A stretch of DNA of 64,000 nucleotides from CAVVEC01 sp963770485. GTDB lineage: Bacteria > Acidobacteriota > Terriglobia > Terriglobales > Acidobacteriaceae. The stretch is from contig CAVYPX010000001.1 in the NCBI GenBank assembly GCA_963770485.1, positions 42,288 through 106,287 of the forward strand. The letters run 5' to 3'. Under the pieces are notes generated by a model. That model did not search any database. It had not been told where the DNA came from and worked only from the letters and a program-made list of their open reading frames with translations. The first letter of the stretch is position 1. Every line of letters starts with the position of its first letter. Shown in pieces: positions 26,227-36,040 of the stretch. The position numbers and the translations under genes are program-made.

Positions 26227-27195
26227 ATGACTCGATTGTTGCCCAGGTTTTCCCAAGGAAGTCTTTCCCAAGGAAGTCGTAGTCTCGTGTTTCCCTTGTT
26301 TCAGCTTGTAACCTGCCTCCTGATTTTCGCGTTGTCAGCCCCGGCGCAGACTTCGTCGGAACAAATCTCCACGCCCGCTCCGAAGGGGTTTACAGGGATA
26401 TTTGGTGGAGGCCCGTTTTATAAGACGGCGAATTTCAATGTCCCGAAGGACATAGCTGAAATTGAACACTCTGGTTTCTCCGAAGCCATCGTCTGGAGCG
26501 TTGAAGTCAAGAGCAATGGCGACTTGAATTTCAACGGCGAGTTTCCGTTAACTTCGAACGGCGTCTATGTGGGCAATCAGACTTACCCGAACTTTCCCGC
26601 CGATATGGCCACTCTAAAGAAGGCAGGAATTGTCAAGAGAGTCACTTTCAGCATCGGTTCTTCAAACTACGGAGACTGGGAAGACATCGCCGCTCTGGTG
26701 AAAGAGCAAGGCGTGGGTCCGAAGAGCATTCTGTACAAGGATTTTAAGGCTCTGAAAAAAGCGATCCCGGCTCTGGATGCGCTCGATTTTGACGACGAAA
26801 ATAGCTACGATCTCGGCACTACCGTGAAGTTCGGGGTGATGGTGGGCAAACTCGGCTATCACGTCCTGCCGGATCCTTATGTCAACGCCAGCTATTGGCA
26901 GAGTGTGGTTTCAGGAATCAACAAGAAACTGCCGGGCACAGTGGATGGAGTGCACCTTCAGGCCTATGCCGGCGGTCAAGGAAACAATCCGTGCTCGGGC
27001 TGGGATTTTGGAAAGGTACCTGTTTTCCCGGGCCTGTGGGACACGAACGACACTCCAAGCCAAGTGAAAACCATCATGAGCGGCTGGCACAAGGAATGCG
27101 GCATTCTCGGCGGGTTCATGTGGATCTACGACGACTTTGTGGGCAATGGCCTGGCCAAAAAGTACGCCAGCGCGATCAACAAGGGAGTCAAATAG
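26227..27195 (+). CDS. secreted GH18-like protein
   Basis: ATG 26227 is preceded by AAAGGAA and opens a signal peptide (LVFPLFQLVTCLLIFALSAPAQ); a longer frame from 26041 lacks these. The 322-residue protein has a TIM-barrel look: VTFSIGSSNYGDWED in the position of the GH18 beta3 strand, and DALDFDDE, which matches the DxxDxDxE catalytic signature of family-18 chitinases. HLQAYAGGQG and GGFMWIYDDFVG fit later barrel strands. It could cleave chitin or other GlcNAc polymers, but overall similarity to known chitinases appears weak. Its 3' end overlaps the opposing permease-peptidase gene by 70 bases. Confidence 0.7.
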   Translation: MTRLLPRFSQGSLSQGSRSLVFPLFQLVTCLLIFALSAPAQTSSEQISTPAPKGFTGIFGGGPFYKTANFNVPKDIAEIEHSGFSEAIVWSVEVKSNGDLNFNGEFPLTSNGVYVGNQTYPNFPADMATLKKAGIVKRVTFSIGSSNYGDWEDIAALVKEQGVGPKSILYKDFKALKKAIPALDALDFDDENSYDLGTTVKFGVMVGKLGYHVLPDPYVNASYWQSVVSGINKKLPGTVDGVHLQAYAGGQGNNPCSGWDFGKVPVFPGLWDTNDTPSQVKTIMSGWHKECGILGGFMWIYDDFVGNGLAKKYASAINKGVK

Positions 27196-30100
27196 AACGG
27201 TCGCACCGGCACAGTCGTGGTGCAAAAAGTACCGTACCGAACCTGCGCTTGTGGTGCGGGCCCTGACTCCAGAGCCACGTTCTTCAAGTTGTCATCAGGA
27301 ATTCGATCAACCAACAACCCGAACGGATCGATTCCTGCTTTCTCCGGCAATTGGGCGGTTATGAACGTAAAGGTGGAATTGCGCTGTGTGATGTGCATAC
27401 GTTCGCGGTAGAGCGTATCACCATATTTTTTTCCGCTCGCAGGCTTGGCGAATGCCCCAATGTCGATCCAGTCATCCACTGGCACTTCCCTTTCATTGCC
27501 CTTGGCATCGGCCTTGAATTTGCGGGCTTCTACATTGATGGTGACGTCATACTTCCCATCGGCGCGCTTCGCCGCTGTGGCTTCCAGAGTGCGATTCGAG
27601 AACAGGGTGATGTCTTCAAACAAGTCTTTGATCAGGTATTGCAGGTTGGGTGGAGTCTCTTCCCGCAAGGCATCCACCAGAGCATAGGACGTGGGATAGG
27701 GTGGAGGTGCATAAGCATACCGGTGGATCAGTTTGCGTAGTGCTCGATTGACGGCATCCTCGCCGATCATCTCCTTCAGGTAATACATCGCCACAGCGCC
27801 CTTGTTGTAGAAAACGTAAAACTGCTGGTATTCGACATTGATGAGCGGACGTTCCTTCAGCCGCTCCTGGCCGCGGCCGCGCAGGTATCCGTCCATTTCA
27901 TACATAAGAAATTTCCTCATCAGATCCCGGCCATATTCCTTCTCCATGACCATGAGCGCGGAGTATTGCGCCAATGTTTCTGAAAGCAGGGTTGCTCCCT
28001 GCATGTTGGCGCCGAACACTTGGTTTCCCCACCACTGGTGCCCCATTTCGTGAGCCACCACATAGAAAACCGCATCGATGTCGTCGGGATGGTTCAGATT
28101 AGCGATGAAACCGCCGGATTCGGAGTAGGGCATGGTTCCGGGAAATGACTGGGCAAAGCTGGCTACTCGTGGAAATTCAACGATGCGGGCCTCCTTCTGC
28201 TCGTAGGGCCCAAAGTTCTGAATGTAGTAATCCAGGGACTTCTTCATCGAGTTCATCATTCGGGGAACATTCCAGCGGTGTTCCTTCAGGTAATAAACTT
28301 CCAGCTTGACGCCGTTCCACTCTTCGCGGGCCACTTCATAGCTGCCGGAAGTGAAGCAGTAAAGATTGGCCGAGGGATGGTCGAGTTTGTATTCGAAGTA
28401 GCGGCGGCCATCCTGCTGCCATTCGCGCACCAGCGATCCCGGGGCAATCGCGATTTGATCGGGCGAGGTGCTGATGATGGTGCTCATGTCGGTCCAGTCG
28501 GAGTGCCCGGGCAAATCGGTCTCACGGCAATCGTCGGTGCAGTTGCGCTCCAGGGCAGGCATGAGATCGACTTCCGGAAGGCCGAATTTCTTGCGCTCCG
28601 CCGGATCGGTCAGCTCAGCCAGGTAATCGTACCCAATGACTGGGGCAACGAAATTGTCGATGAACGTGCCATTCTGAACGATGACCGGATTGCTCACATT
28701 ATTCTCAAACCCGCGATTCTTGCTCTTCACAGTGAAGCGCAAAGTGCGCTCTTCGCCTGGTTGCAAGGGTGGAGTAAAGCGATAAATGCGATAGGACAGC
28801 CGCGTGTCGTCTTTGACCAGCGCAGCTCCGGGAATGTCCATCGAGGTGTCGTAGCGTGGAGGGACGAAGAAAACCAATGGGTCGGTGGGGTAGGAGTAAG
28901 AGAAATGAATTTCGTCCAAGGGATGAGAGTAGGGATTGTAGATGACTTCCTCGACGGCTACGTTCACATTGCGGCTTGAGGGGAAAATGTCTACCGCGAA
29001 CTTCACGCTGCGCACGCGCGGCTGGGGCAGCTTATCCAATGGCTTATAAGTCTTCTCATAATCAGCCTGGACGCGCTTCACATCCCTGGGGCCCAGGAGA
29101 GGATTCAATATTTCGGTGTTGTACCAGATCCAGCCTCCGCAGACGGCAAAGGCCAGCAGCGAAACAGCCGTGGCGGCTTTCCATCCGGAACCAAAGCGCA
29201 AGGCTGCGTTGCGGCTGCGGGCTTGCCATCGCTCTTGCTTGCCACGCGGCCAGAACATTACGGTGGCAATGGCCATGAGCACTGAGAAAAGCAGCCAATA
29301 GAGAGTAAACCAGTCCCACGCCGAACGGTAAGGCGCATCGCCAAAGAAATCGGAGTAAATTACGCGTGGCCGGGCCGCAAACTGAACCAGGTTTGTGGCC
29401 ACGTTCAAGGGCTTCCACAGAAAACTGTTCACGCAATAGATGGCTATGAAAACGAAATATCCCACGTACTTGTTGGGCGCCAGGGTCTGGATAAAGAATG
29501 CCAGAATCGCCATAAGGACAAACCATGAGGCGTCTCGCACCAGCAATTCGTGAGCATAAAGGCCGAATTGGAAGCGATAGTAGCCATGAACAGCCTGCAC
29601 GACCATGCCGGCCAACAGGGCCACGGCCTGAATCACCATGAGCATGGAGACGAGCGTAACCAGCCGCGCCGCATAGGACACCCACTCCGGGGTGGGCGTT
29701 GCGTCGGCGATTTCGTCCATGCGCTCGTCGCGGTCCTTCCAAACCAAAGCGCCGGAGAAGTAAGTGATGATGACGATCAGAAAGAAATCAAGAGTCCCTC
29801 GAATCAGCTCAATCACCCAGTAGGTCACGGGAAATGTTTGAACTGTTTGAGTGCCCTGAAACTGCGTAGCTTCCAGAGCCAGAGCCAAAATGCAAATCAT
29901 ACTGGCGATCATGACCACTACGACAAAGGCTGTGTTCTTGGCCATTCCGCGGAAATGAATTCTGAACGATCCCAGGAACTTTGCCCATGGCGAATCCGCC
30001 GGTTGCAGATAGGGCGCGGGTGTTACCGCCGGAGTTATGGCCGGTTGCGCGCCGGGTTCAAGCGCTTTGGTTTTCGTCCGCCTCTCGGCAAAGCTGAAGC

Positions 30101-30878
30101 GGGAGTAGGCGAGAGCAAAAGCCGCGCACCCGGCTCCGAGCCAAATCAAACGGTTCCAAAGCAGTAAGCCACTGAAGCTGAGAGGAAGAATGTTCTTGTC
30201 GGCCACCGTCCAGTACTTGGTGACCACGAGAAACGCATTGACCGCAAAAGGGTCGAGCAGAGATCGAAGACGATCCCACTGCGGGCCCTGCAGCAGCGAC
30301 AGGGCCACAGCGCGGCCTGCCAGCAGGAGAATCGCGGCAACAAAGGGCGCGATGTCCCTGCGCCACACCACCGCCGCGGCAAACAAAATCGCGGCTGTGA
30401 AAAACGTGTCGGGCAAGGCGAACAGCAAAATGCCCTTCAAATGCGCGCTCCACATCACCGCCTCCCAGCGTTCGCGATCCGCCCAGGGCATGTATTTGGC
30501 CAGCAGAATGCCAAGAGAAACTCCCAGCATGGGTATCGCCGGGACCAGGGTGGCCCCAAGAAAGCGTCCCAATAGGAAGTCGCGGCGCCGTACGGGCGTC
30601 GAGAACATCATCTGGTGGGTGTTGTAACTAAAGTCGCGGAGAGCCGCAAAATTGACAAATACTGCCGTCATCAGCAGAGCGAACACGCCCATGGCCGCGT
30701 AAAAGGATGCAATCGTGAATGGCGCATTCCGGCAAATATTGGAGAGATTCGATTCCGCCATGACCTCATCGGAGCCGATCGCAGCAAAAATCAGCAGACC
30801 AACGACGAACAGGAAGATCCACAGCATCCAGGAGCGGAGCCAAAAACGAATTTCAAACCACGCGATACGCCAGAGCAT
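27126..30878 (-). CDS. ABC-2 permease fused to M1 aminopeptidase domain
   Basis: A 1250-residue inner-membrane protein. Residues about 1-590 hold two sets of ABC-2-type transmembrane helices (starting WRIAWFEIRFWLRSWMLWIFLF) with the helix-rich segment RGTLDFFLIVIITYFSGALVW. Residues about 610-1180 form an M1 peptidase domain with the zinc site HEMGH (943-947) and the downstream Glu in LLSETLAQYSALMV. The start is 9 bases after the ATPase gene 30888-31766, so both form one operon. Compared with its paralog at 36041-39655 it has about 40 extra C-terminal residues after VDRIPDDNLKNV. Part of that tail is antisense to the GH18-like gene. Confidence 0.88.
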   Translation of the reverse strand: MLWRIAWFEIRFWLRSWMLWIFLFVVGLLIFAAIGSDEVMAESNLSNICRNAPFTIASFYAAMGVFALLMTAVFVNFAALRDFSYNTHQMMFSTPVRRRDFLLGRFLGATLVPAIPMLGVSLGILLAKYMPWADRERWEAVMWSAHLKGILLFALPDTFFTAAILFAAAVVWRRDIAPFVAAILLLAGRAVALSLLQGPQWDRLRSLLDPFAVNAFLVVTKYWTVADKNILPLSFSGLLLWNRLIWLGAGCAAFALAYSRFSFAERRTKTKALEPGAQPAITPAVTPAPYLQPADSPWAKFLGSFRIHFRGMAKNTAFVVVVMIASMICILALALEATQFQGTQTVQTFPVTYWVIELIRGTLDFFLIVIITYFSGALVWKDRDERMDEIADATPTPEWVSYAARLVTLVSMLMVIQAVALLAGMVVQAVHGYYRFQFGLYAHELLVRDASWFVLMAILAFFIQTLAPNKYVGYFVFIAIYCVNSFLWKPLNVATNLVQFAARPRVIYSDFFGDAPYRSAWDWFTLYWLLFSVLMAIATVMFWPRGKQERWQARSRNAALRFGSGWKAATAVSLLAFAVCGGWIWYNTEILNPLLGPRDVKRVQADYEKTYKPLDKLPQPRVRSVKFAVDIFPSSRNVNVAVEEVIYNPYSHPLDEIHFSYSYPTDPLVFFVPPRYDTSMDIPGAALVKDDTRLSYRIYRFTPPLQPGEERTLRFTVKSKNRGFENNVSNPVIVQNGTFIDNFVAPVIGYDYLAELTDPAERKKFGLPEVDLMPALERNCTDDCRETDLPGHSDWTDMSTIISTSPDQIAIAPGSLVREWQQDGRRYFEYKLDHPSANLYCFTSGSYEVAREEWNGVKLEVYYLKEHRWNVPRMMNSMKKSLDYYIQNFGPYEQKEARIVEFPRVASFAQSFPGTMPYSESGGFIANLNHPDDIDAVFYVVAHEMGHQWWGNQVFGANMQGATLLSETLAQYSALMVMEKEYGRDLMRKFLMYEMDGYLRGRGQERLKERPLINVEYQQFYVFYNKGAVAMYYLKEMIGEDAVNRALRKLIHRYAYAPPPYPTSYALVDALREETPPNLQYLIKDLFEDITLFSNRTLEATAAKRADGKYDVTINVEARKFKADAKGNEREVPVDDWIDIGAFAKPASGKKYGDTLYRERMHITQRNSTFTFITAQLPEKAGIDPFGLLVDRIPDDNLKNVALESGPAPQAQVRYGTFCTTTVPVRPFYLTPLLIALAYFLARPLPTKSS

Positions 30879-30887
30879 AATCGTCTT

Positions 30888-31766
30888 CTAATTCCACCAA
30901 CGAATTTTGGTGAAGAAAACGTCTTCCAGATTGGGCGCACTGGGAGCAAATCCCCCGCTGAGGGGCGAGGCGCTATAAACGTGGAGCAGAGGACGCCCGC
31001 CGACCAGCTTGCTGGAGACCACTTGGTGACGCTGCTCGTAACTGGCCAGTTCGGCTTTGGCGATGGATATTTGCCAGATTCGTCCGTTCAATTGAGCGAT
31101 GGCATCCTGCGGACGCCCCTGATAGAGCAGCTGTCCCTTGTTAATAATCGCCATGTTGGTGCACAGGTCCGTCACGTCTTCGACGATGTGCGTGGAAAGA
31201 ATCACGATCACCTGCTCGCCAATCTCAGCCAGCAGATTGTAGAAGCGGTTTCGTTCTCCGGGATCCAAACCCGCAGTAGGCTCATCCACAATCAGCAGTT
31301 GCGGATTGCCAATGAGCGCCTGCGCAATGCCGAAGCGCTGGCGCATGCCCCCGGAAAAACCGGTGAGCGCCTTCTTACGGTCGTCGTAAAGATTGACGCG
31401 CTTAAGCATCCATCCGACGGCATCTTTTCGTTCCTTGGCCCTGGTGATGCCTTTGAGCAGAGCGATGTAGCTGAGCATGTCCTGCGCGGACGTGCGCGGA
31501 TACACCCCAAACTCCTGGGGCAGGTAGCCGAGCCTGTGTCGCAGTTCGTCCTTTTGCTTCAGTACATCGATGTCACCCAGCACGGCGCTGCCGCTATCCG
31601 CCTCCTGCAAAGTTGCCAGCGTGCGCATCAGCGTGGATTTGCCGGCGCCATTCGGGCCGAGCAGCCCGTACATGCCTGCGGGAATGGTTAGGGAGACGTT
31701 ATCCAGCGCCTTTACACCATTTTTGTATGTTTTCGACAGGTTCTCAATTCGAAGTTCTATGCTCAT
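30888..31766 (-). CDS. ABC transporter ATPase
   Basis: The 292-residue subunit powers the adjacent permease-peptidase. Motifs: Walker A GPNGAGKST, Q-loop YLPQEFGVYPRTS, signature FSGGMRQRFGIAQAL, Walker B LLIVDEPTAGLDP and H-loop VIVILSTHIVEDV. The open frame reaches 31880, but ATG 31766 matches the N-terminus of the paralog at 35135 (MELRIEKLSKRY versus MSIELRIENLSKTY) and is taken as the start; Met at 31778 is an alternative. A C-terminal extension of about 80 residues follows the H-loop, as in many ABC-2 ATPases. The gene is divergent from the LysR regulator, which may control it. Confidence 0.92.
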   Translation of the reverse strand: MSIELRIENLSKTYKNGVKALDNVSLTIPAGMYGLLGPNGAGKSTLMRTLATLQEADSGSAVLGDIDVLKQKDELRHRLGYLPQEFGVYPRTSAQDMLSYIALLKGITRAKERKDAVGWMLKRVNLYDDRKKALTGFSGGMRQRFGIAQALIGNPQLLIVDEPTAGLDPGERNRFYNLLAEIGEQVIVILSTHIVEDVTDLCTNMAIINKGQLLYQGRPQDAIAQLNGRIWQISIAKAELASYEQRHQVVSSKLVGGRPLLHVYSASPLSGGFAPSAPNLEDVFFTKIRWWN

Positions 31767-31887
31767 GTCCTCACTCATACGAACCAAGAGAAATCTCGCG
31801 CAAGATTGTCCTGATGCCAACGCGGACGGCGGGATCAGAATAACCTTAGGACATGATTGCGTCCAATTCATAATAGGCAAAATTAAC

Positions 31888-31902
31888 TTGCTTATTGTGC
31901 AA
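31888..31902. promoter_or_regulatory. candidate LysR binding site
   Basis: TTGCTTATTGTGCAA contains the dyad TGC-N7-GCA and fits the T-N11-A pattern of LysR-family binding sites. It lies between the divergent starts of the ABC operon (31766) and the LysR gene (31937), about 35 bases before the latter. Confidence 0.5.
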
Positions 31903-31936
31903 TATTGGTCGATCCTAGTTCCGGTGAGGCCTAATC

Positions 31937-32878
31937 TTGTTTGCGGAACTCAAAGCTCTTGTTGCCCTGGCTGAGGCTGGCTCGATGGAGCGAGCTGCCG
32001 ATGATCTCTACCTTACGCCTTCAGCATTGACTCGAAGAATTCAGCGCTTAGAGGTCGAACTGGGGGTTGTTCTGCTTGACCGGCACTTCAAACCTCCAAA
32101 GCTGACGCAAGCGGGATTCGAGGTCCTGGAGAAGGGCCGCACCATCCTTTCATCTCTGACCGAGTTGAAAGCTTCCACGTCTGGGAACACGCCCCCGGTT
32201 GGGCCTTTTCGTCTGGGTCTCTCTCATGCTCTGGCGCAGCCGGACATTTCGAAGGTCATTATCGAACTGGGCAAGGAGTTTCCCCTGCTTCAACCCAGCA
32301 TTTGCAATGATATAAGTTGCCAGTTATTGGCACGCCTCCACCTTGGCGAGTTGGACGGGGCACTTGTAGTCTTGCCCACGGAAACGGCCCTGCCGCATGA
32401 CCTCGAGGGAGTAACGCTCTCGCTTGAAGCGATGCGGCTCGTTCAAGCACGAACCTCGGCCCAACCCAGGTCTTCGAGGTCGGCAGAATTTTATCGGCGG
32501 AATTGGGTTCTTAATCCGGCCGGATGTTTGGTGCGGGAAGAGTTAAAGAATCGGGTTGAACGGCTGGGTGCTCCACTCATGGTCGCCGCCGAACTGCACA
32601 ATCCAGACTTACAACTCTCACTCATTGCTGGAAATGTGGGCGTGGGAATGTTACGAGCCAGCTTTCTGCGGACACACCCTCTGCGCACTCGACTAAGCAT
32701 TATTGAGCATCCGAATTTCAATATTTCAATCAGGATCGCTTTCTTTCGCGCCAGGCATCTTGGCACACGCGAGCAGGTAGCCCTCGAACTTCAGCGGATG
32801 CTCGTGAAACACTTCGAAGGTGCCAGCGGGGCCTCCCTCCGAGGCATTCGGCGGATCGGGGCGGGCAGGGATTCTTAG
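31937..32878 (+). CDS. LysR-family transcriptional regulator
   Basis: A 313-residue regulator. The N-terminal winged helix is clear: ELKALVALAEAGSMERAADD, then LTPSALTRRIQRLEVELGVVLLDR. The periplasmic-binding-protein-like effector domain follows (about 90-300; PFRLGLSHALAQPDISKVI). The start is a TTG at 31937 preceded by GGTGAGG at a normal distance; no ATG fits better. It is divergent from the ABC ATPase/permease-peptidase operon, the classical arrangement for a regulator of its neighbour, with a candidate dyad in between. The effector is unknown. Confidence 0.9.
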   Translation: MFAELKALVALAEAGSMERAADDLYLTPSALTRRIQRLEVELGVVLLDRHFKPPKLTQAGFEVLEKGRTILSSLTELKASTSGNTPPVGPFRLGLSHALAQPDISKVIIELGKEFPLLQPSICNDISCQLLARLHLGELDGALVVLPTETALPHDLEGVTLSLEAMRLVQARTSAQPRSSRSAEFYRRNWVLNPAGCLVREELKNRVERLGAPLMVAAELHNPDLQLSLIAGNVGVGMLRASFLRTHPLRTRLSIIEHPNFNISIRIAFFRARHLGTREQVALELQRMLVKHFEGASGASLRGIRRIGAGRDS

Positions 32879-32924
32879 GGCGCTAAGCAGGATGCAACGG
32901 ACTCGGTCTGCGACTGGTCAGCGA

Positions 32925-34994
32925 TCACGGTTTGAAGCCGACGCTGCGCCATAATTCGGCGGCATTGTACATGGTTCCTTTGGTGATGACGTATTCGACA
33001 TTCCGCGTGTTGTGGATGTCGTCGATCGGATTGCCATTTATCAGAATCATGTCCGCGCGCTTTCCGGTTTCAATGGTTCCGGTTTCTTTGTCGAGCCCCA
33101 TTACGCGCGCCGGAACGATTGTTGCCGCCTGAATTGCCTCCATCGGCGTGAAACCTGCTCGCACATAGAGTTCAATCTCGCGGTGCAGACTATAGCCGGG
33201 GACCGTTTGATCGGTCCCGGCGACGATGGGAATCCCGGCTCGATGCAGGGCCCCGATGATCGTGACTTCCTTTTCGAACACCTTCTCCATAAGCTCCGAC
33301 CGGGGCGTCGGTGGACCAACGTCCGTGAGTTGTTCGGCGAGTTCAGGCGCAATTTTGGTAACGCCCGGTTCGAAGCTGGCTGGCGGCTTTGCGGTCGTCG
33401 CCGTATAAAACTCAGCCAGCGCGATGGTCGGATCAACGACGGTGTTGTGCGCTTTCAGAAACGAAATCGCCTTTTGAGCTTGGAGAGAATTCAGATCAAT
33501 GTCGGCGGCGGCTTTCAACCGATCGAACCGCTTAGCATCGGCGGGAAGCGGTGCGCGCATAATGTCAGCTATGTAATGGATGTGGTTGATCTGGTCCTGT
33601 CCCGCTTCAATCACCTGAAAAGCAGTCAATCCCTCAGGCACGTGGCCGGTCACCGTCATGCCCAGACGGTGGGCTTCCTCGGCAACTGCCTTGACTTCTT
33701 CCAGCTTCACCGAGCTGTAAATCTTCATCTGCTGGAAACCCGCAGCATGGTAGCGATCCGTCCACAGCTTTGCCTGCTCGGGAGTGTCCACGCGTGCGAC
33801 ACTGATGGCACCCGGTCCGCTGCCGTCCACAATTCCGGCCGCCAGCAGGCGGGGAGCCAGGCCGCGGCCATTGTCTATGGCATCGCGCACCGCGGTGATG
33901 AACTCCAGTTCGTTGCCGCAATCGCGAACCGTGGTCACGCCCGCCGCCAAATAGATCGGTCCCCACTCCACTTGCTCGAAGTGAGCGTGCATGTCCCACA
34001 GGCCGGGAAGAACTGTCTTGCCGGTTGCATCCACCACTGTGGCCTGTTTCGGAATTGTCACTTTCGAGCGCGGCCCGACCGCAATAATGCGACCCGTTTG
34101 AATGACCACGGTTGCATTGGGAACAGGGGCACTACCTGTTCCGTCAATCAGGGTTCCCCCGACCAGGGCGAGGGTCTCCGCCCGGCTCCCGGAAATCCCC
34201 TTGGAGATGGCAGCCAGAGCCGCCATCTCGTCAGCGCCAGCGCGCCCTACAAAATCGCCGAGGGCACCTTCGTAGCCTTCGCGAATCGCCTCAAAGTGAT
34301 CGAACTCAGCGTCAACGGTTACGGCGGCAACCAGATTTTGCTTCGAATCAAACCACAGCGTCTCGCGGCCCCAGATCAGACCTTCGATGGTATATCGGTC
34401 GAGGTTTTCGTTTTTCCCGTTGATCGTGAATGTATCCTGCCCGCGCGGTTCGACCTTCACCTTTCCGCTGGGAAGGGTGGTCAGTTCGGTCGGGAAACTG
34501 TGGCTGGCCCAATAGCGAACCATCAGCATCTGCATGGTCGTGGGAGCATAACCGGCGATCGTGAAAAACGGGGCAGAGGGCGGAGCGCTTTCGGTCCATT
34601 TGTCACGGTTGCGGAAGCGGACCTTGTCAGGCAGGACTTCCACAGCCTCATCAATCTCAACTGGCCGTGCGGTCTTGCCCTTGATTTCGAAGGCTTCCGG
34701 CGTGAGGTCTTGAGCGGAACGAAAGGTAGCTGAGAGAGGGACCGGCGTTCCACGATCGGTGAACTTGAAGTCCATCTTCACAACCAGGGAATTGCCGTCG
34801 CGCGTGATCTCATAGGTCTCTTCGCCGATGGGTTGCTCGACCTTATGCAGGCGGAACTTTCCCTGCTCAAGAACGGCCGGAGTAGCTATCGCCGGCTGAA
34901 CCGCGTTTTGGCCATGAAGGATGCCGGCCAGCAGTACCGGCACGATCAGCAATGTGACAACCGAAGCAGTCGCAATTCGCCCCCGCGTGTTCAT
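32925..34994 (-). CDS. secreted amidohydrolase with N-terminal beta domain
   Basis: From ATG 34994 there is a signal peptide (ATASVVTLLIVPVLLAGILHGQ); the frame runs back to 35057. The 689-residue protein has an N-terminal domain of about 250 residues rich in beta strands, then an amidohydrolase metal barrel. Motifs: DMHAHFEQ (HxH metal ligands), a Lys in QMKIYSSVKLEEV that may be the bridging carboxylated Lys, TGHVPEG, NHIHYIAD and the terminal Asp in AGTDQTVPGY. This is the imidazolonepropionase/prolidase-like branch; the substrate may be a peptide or cyclic imide. It ends in the family-typical GKRADMILINGNP and a YVITKGTMYN strand. Confidence 0.9.
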   Translation of the reverse strand: MNTRGRIATASVVTLLIVPVLLAGILHGQNAVQPAIATPAVLEQGKFRLHKVEQPIGEETYEITRDGNSLVVKMDFKFTDRGTPVPLSATFRSAQDLTPEAFEIKGKTARPVEIDEAVEVLPDKVRFRNRDKWTESAPPSAPFFTIAGYAPTTMQMLMVRYWASHSFPTELTTLPSGKVKVEPRGQDTFTINGKNENLDRYTIEGLIWGRETLWFDSKQNLVAAVTVDAEFDHFEAIREGYEGALGDFVGRAGADEMAALAAISKGISGSRAETLALVGGTLIDGTGSAPVPNATVVIQTGRIIAVGPRSKVTIPKQATVVDATGKTVLPGLWDMHAHFEQVEWGPIYLAAGVTTVRDCGNELEFITAVRDAIDNGRGLAPRLLAAGIVDGSGPGAISVARVDTPEQAKLWTDRYHAAGFQQMKIYSSVKLEEVKAVAEEAHRLGMTVTGHVPEGLTAFQVIEAGQDQINHIHYIADIMRAPLPADAKRFDRLKAAADIDLNSLQAQKAISFLKAHNTVVDPTIALAEFYTATTAKPPASFEPGVTKIAPELAEQLTDVGPPTPRSELMEKVFEKEVTIIGALHRAGIPIVAGTDQTVPGYSLHREIELYVRAGFTPMEAIQAATIVPARVMGLDKETGTIETGKRADMILINGNPIDDIHNTRNVEYVITKGTMYNAAELWRSVGFKP

Positions 34995-35134
34995 GGTCTT
35001 CGTTTTGCCTTTCTGAGAGAAAAAGTGAGAATATCCGCACATCGTTGATCCCGGCAAATCAATAGGCTAATACGAAGAATGGAACCTGTTGGTTCACTGC
35101 CGCGTATTAGCTTTAGGTCAGGGGAAAGGCTCGC

Positions 35135-36035
35135 ATGGAACTTCGCATCGAAAAGCTTTCCAAACGTTACCCCAATGGTGTTCAGGCGTTGCAAGACGTC
35201 TCACTCAATATACCGCTGGGCATGTTCGGACTTCTGGGTCCGAATGGTGCGGGCAAGTCCACGCTGATGCGCACGTTGGCCACGCTGCAGGAAGCCGACA
35301 GCGGCAGCGCGTTTCTCGATGGCATCGACGTGCTGAGGCAAAAAGACGCCGTGCGCAAGGTGCTGGGCTATCTGCCGCAGGAGTTCGGCCTATACCCGAA
35401 GGTCTCGGCGGAAGCTTTGCTCTCCCATTTTGCGGCTCTGAAAGGAATTGAGAATGCAAAAGAGCGGCGTGAGGTGGTAGGGGGCGCTGCTGCAGCAGAC
35501 CAATCTCTTTGAGCATCGCAACAAGCCTCTGGGCAGTTTTTCGGGAGGAATGAAGCAGCGCTTCGGAATTGCGCAGGCGCTGTTGGGCAATCCGCGGCTG
35601 ATCATCGTGGATGAACCCACGGCAGGCCTTGATCCAGAAGAGCGCGTTCGCTTTCACAATCTGCTGAGCGCCATCGGCGAGAATATCATCGTCATTCTCT
35701 CCACCCATATTGTTTCTGATGTCAGCGACCTTTGCGGACGAATGGCGATCATCCATCAGGGCCGCGTGCTGGTTACGGGCGAACCGGCCGCATTGGTAGC
35801 TAAGCTGCAAGGCAGAGTCTGGAGGAAAATCATTCATGTATCCGAGTTGGCTGCACACCGCGAACAATTCCGGGTAATCCTGGCCCGGCTTTTTGCTGGA
35901 AGAACGCTGGTTCATGTCCTCAACGATCAGCCCCCCGAATCCGGTTTCGAGCCGGTTTCGCCTGATCTCGAAGATCTGTACTTTGCCACTATCCACGGCT
36001 TTGTTCATTCCCAGAGCACAGGCCAGGTGAACTGA
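35135..36035 (+). CDS. ABC transporter ATPase, reading frame broken at a G run
   Basis: Paralog of the ATPase at 30888. The first frame (from ATG 35135) has Walker A GPNGAGKST and Q-loop YLPQEFGLYPKVS and then stops at 35512. The second frame, which runs to 36035, holds the signature FSGGMKQRFGIAQALL, Walker B LIIVDEPTAGLDP and the H-loop STHIVSD. Removing one G from the five-G run at 35480-35484 joins them into one 299-residue protein (KERREVVGALLQQTNLFEHR). Alternatives are a sequencing error, a recent mutation, or ribosomal slippage at the G run. It starts a plus-strand operon with the permease-peptidase at 36041, 5 bases later. It should be read as one gene. Confidence 0.85.
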
Positions 36036-36040
36036 TCTCC

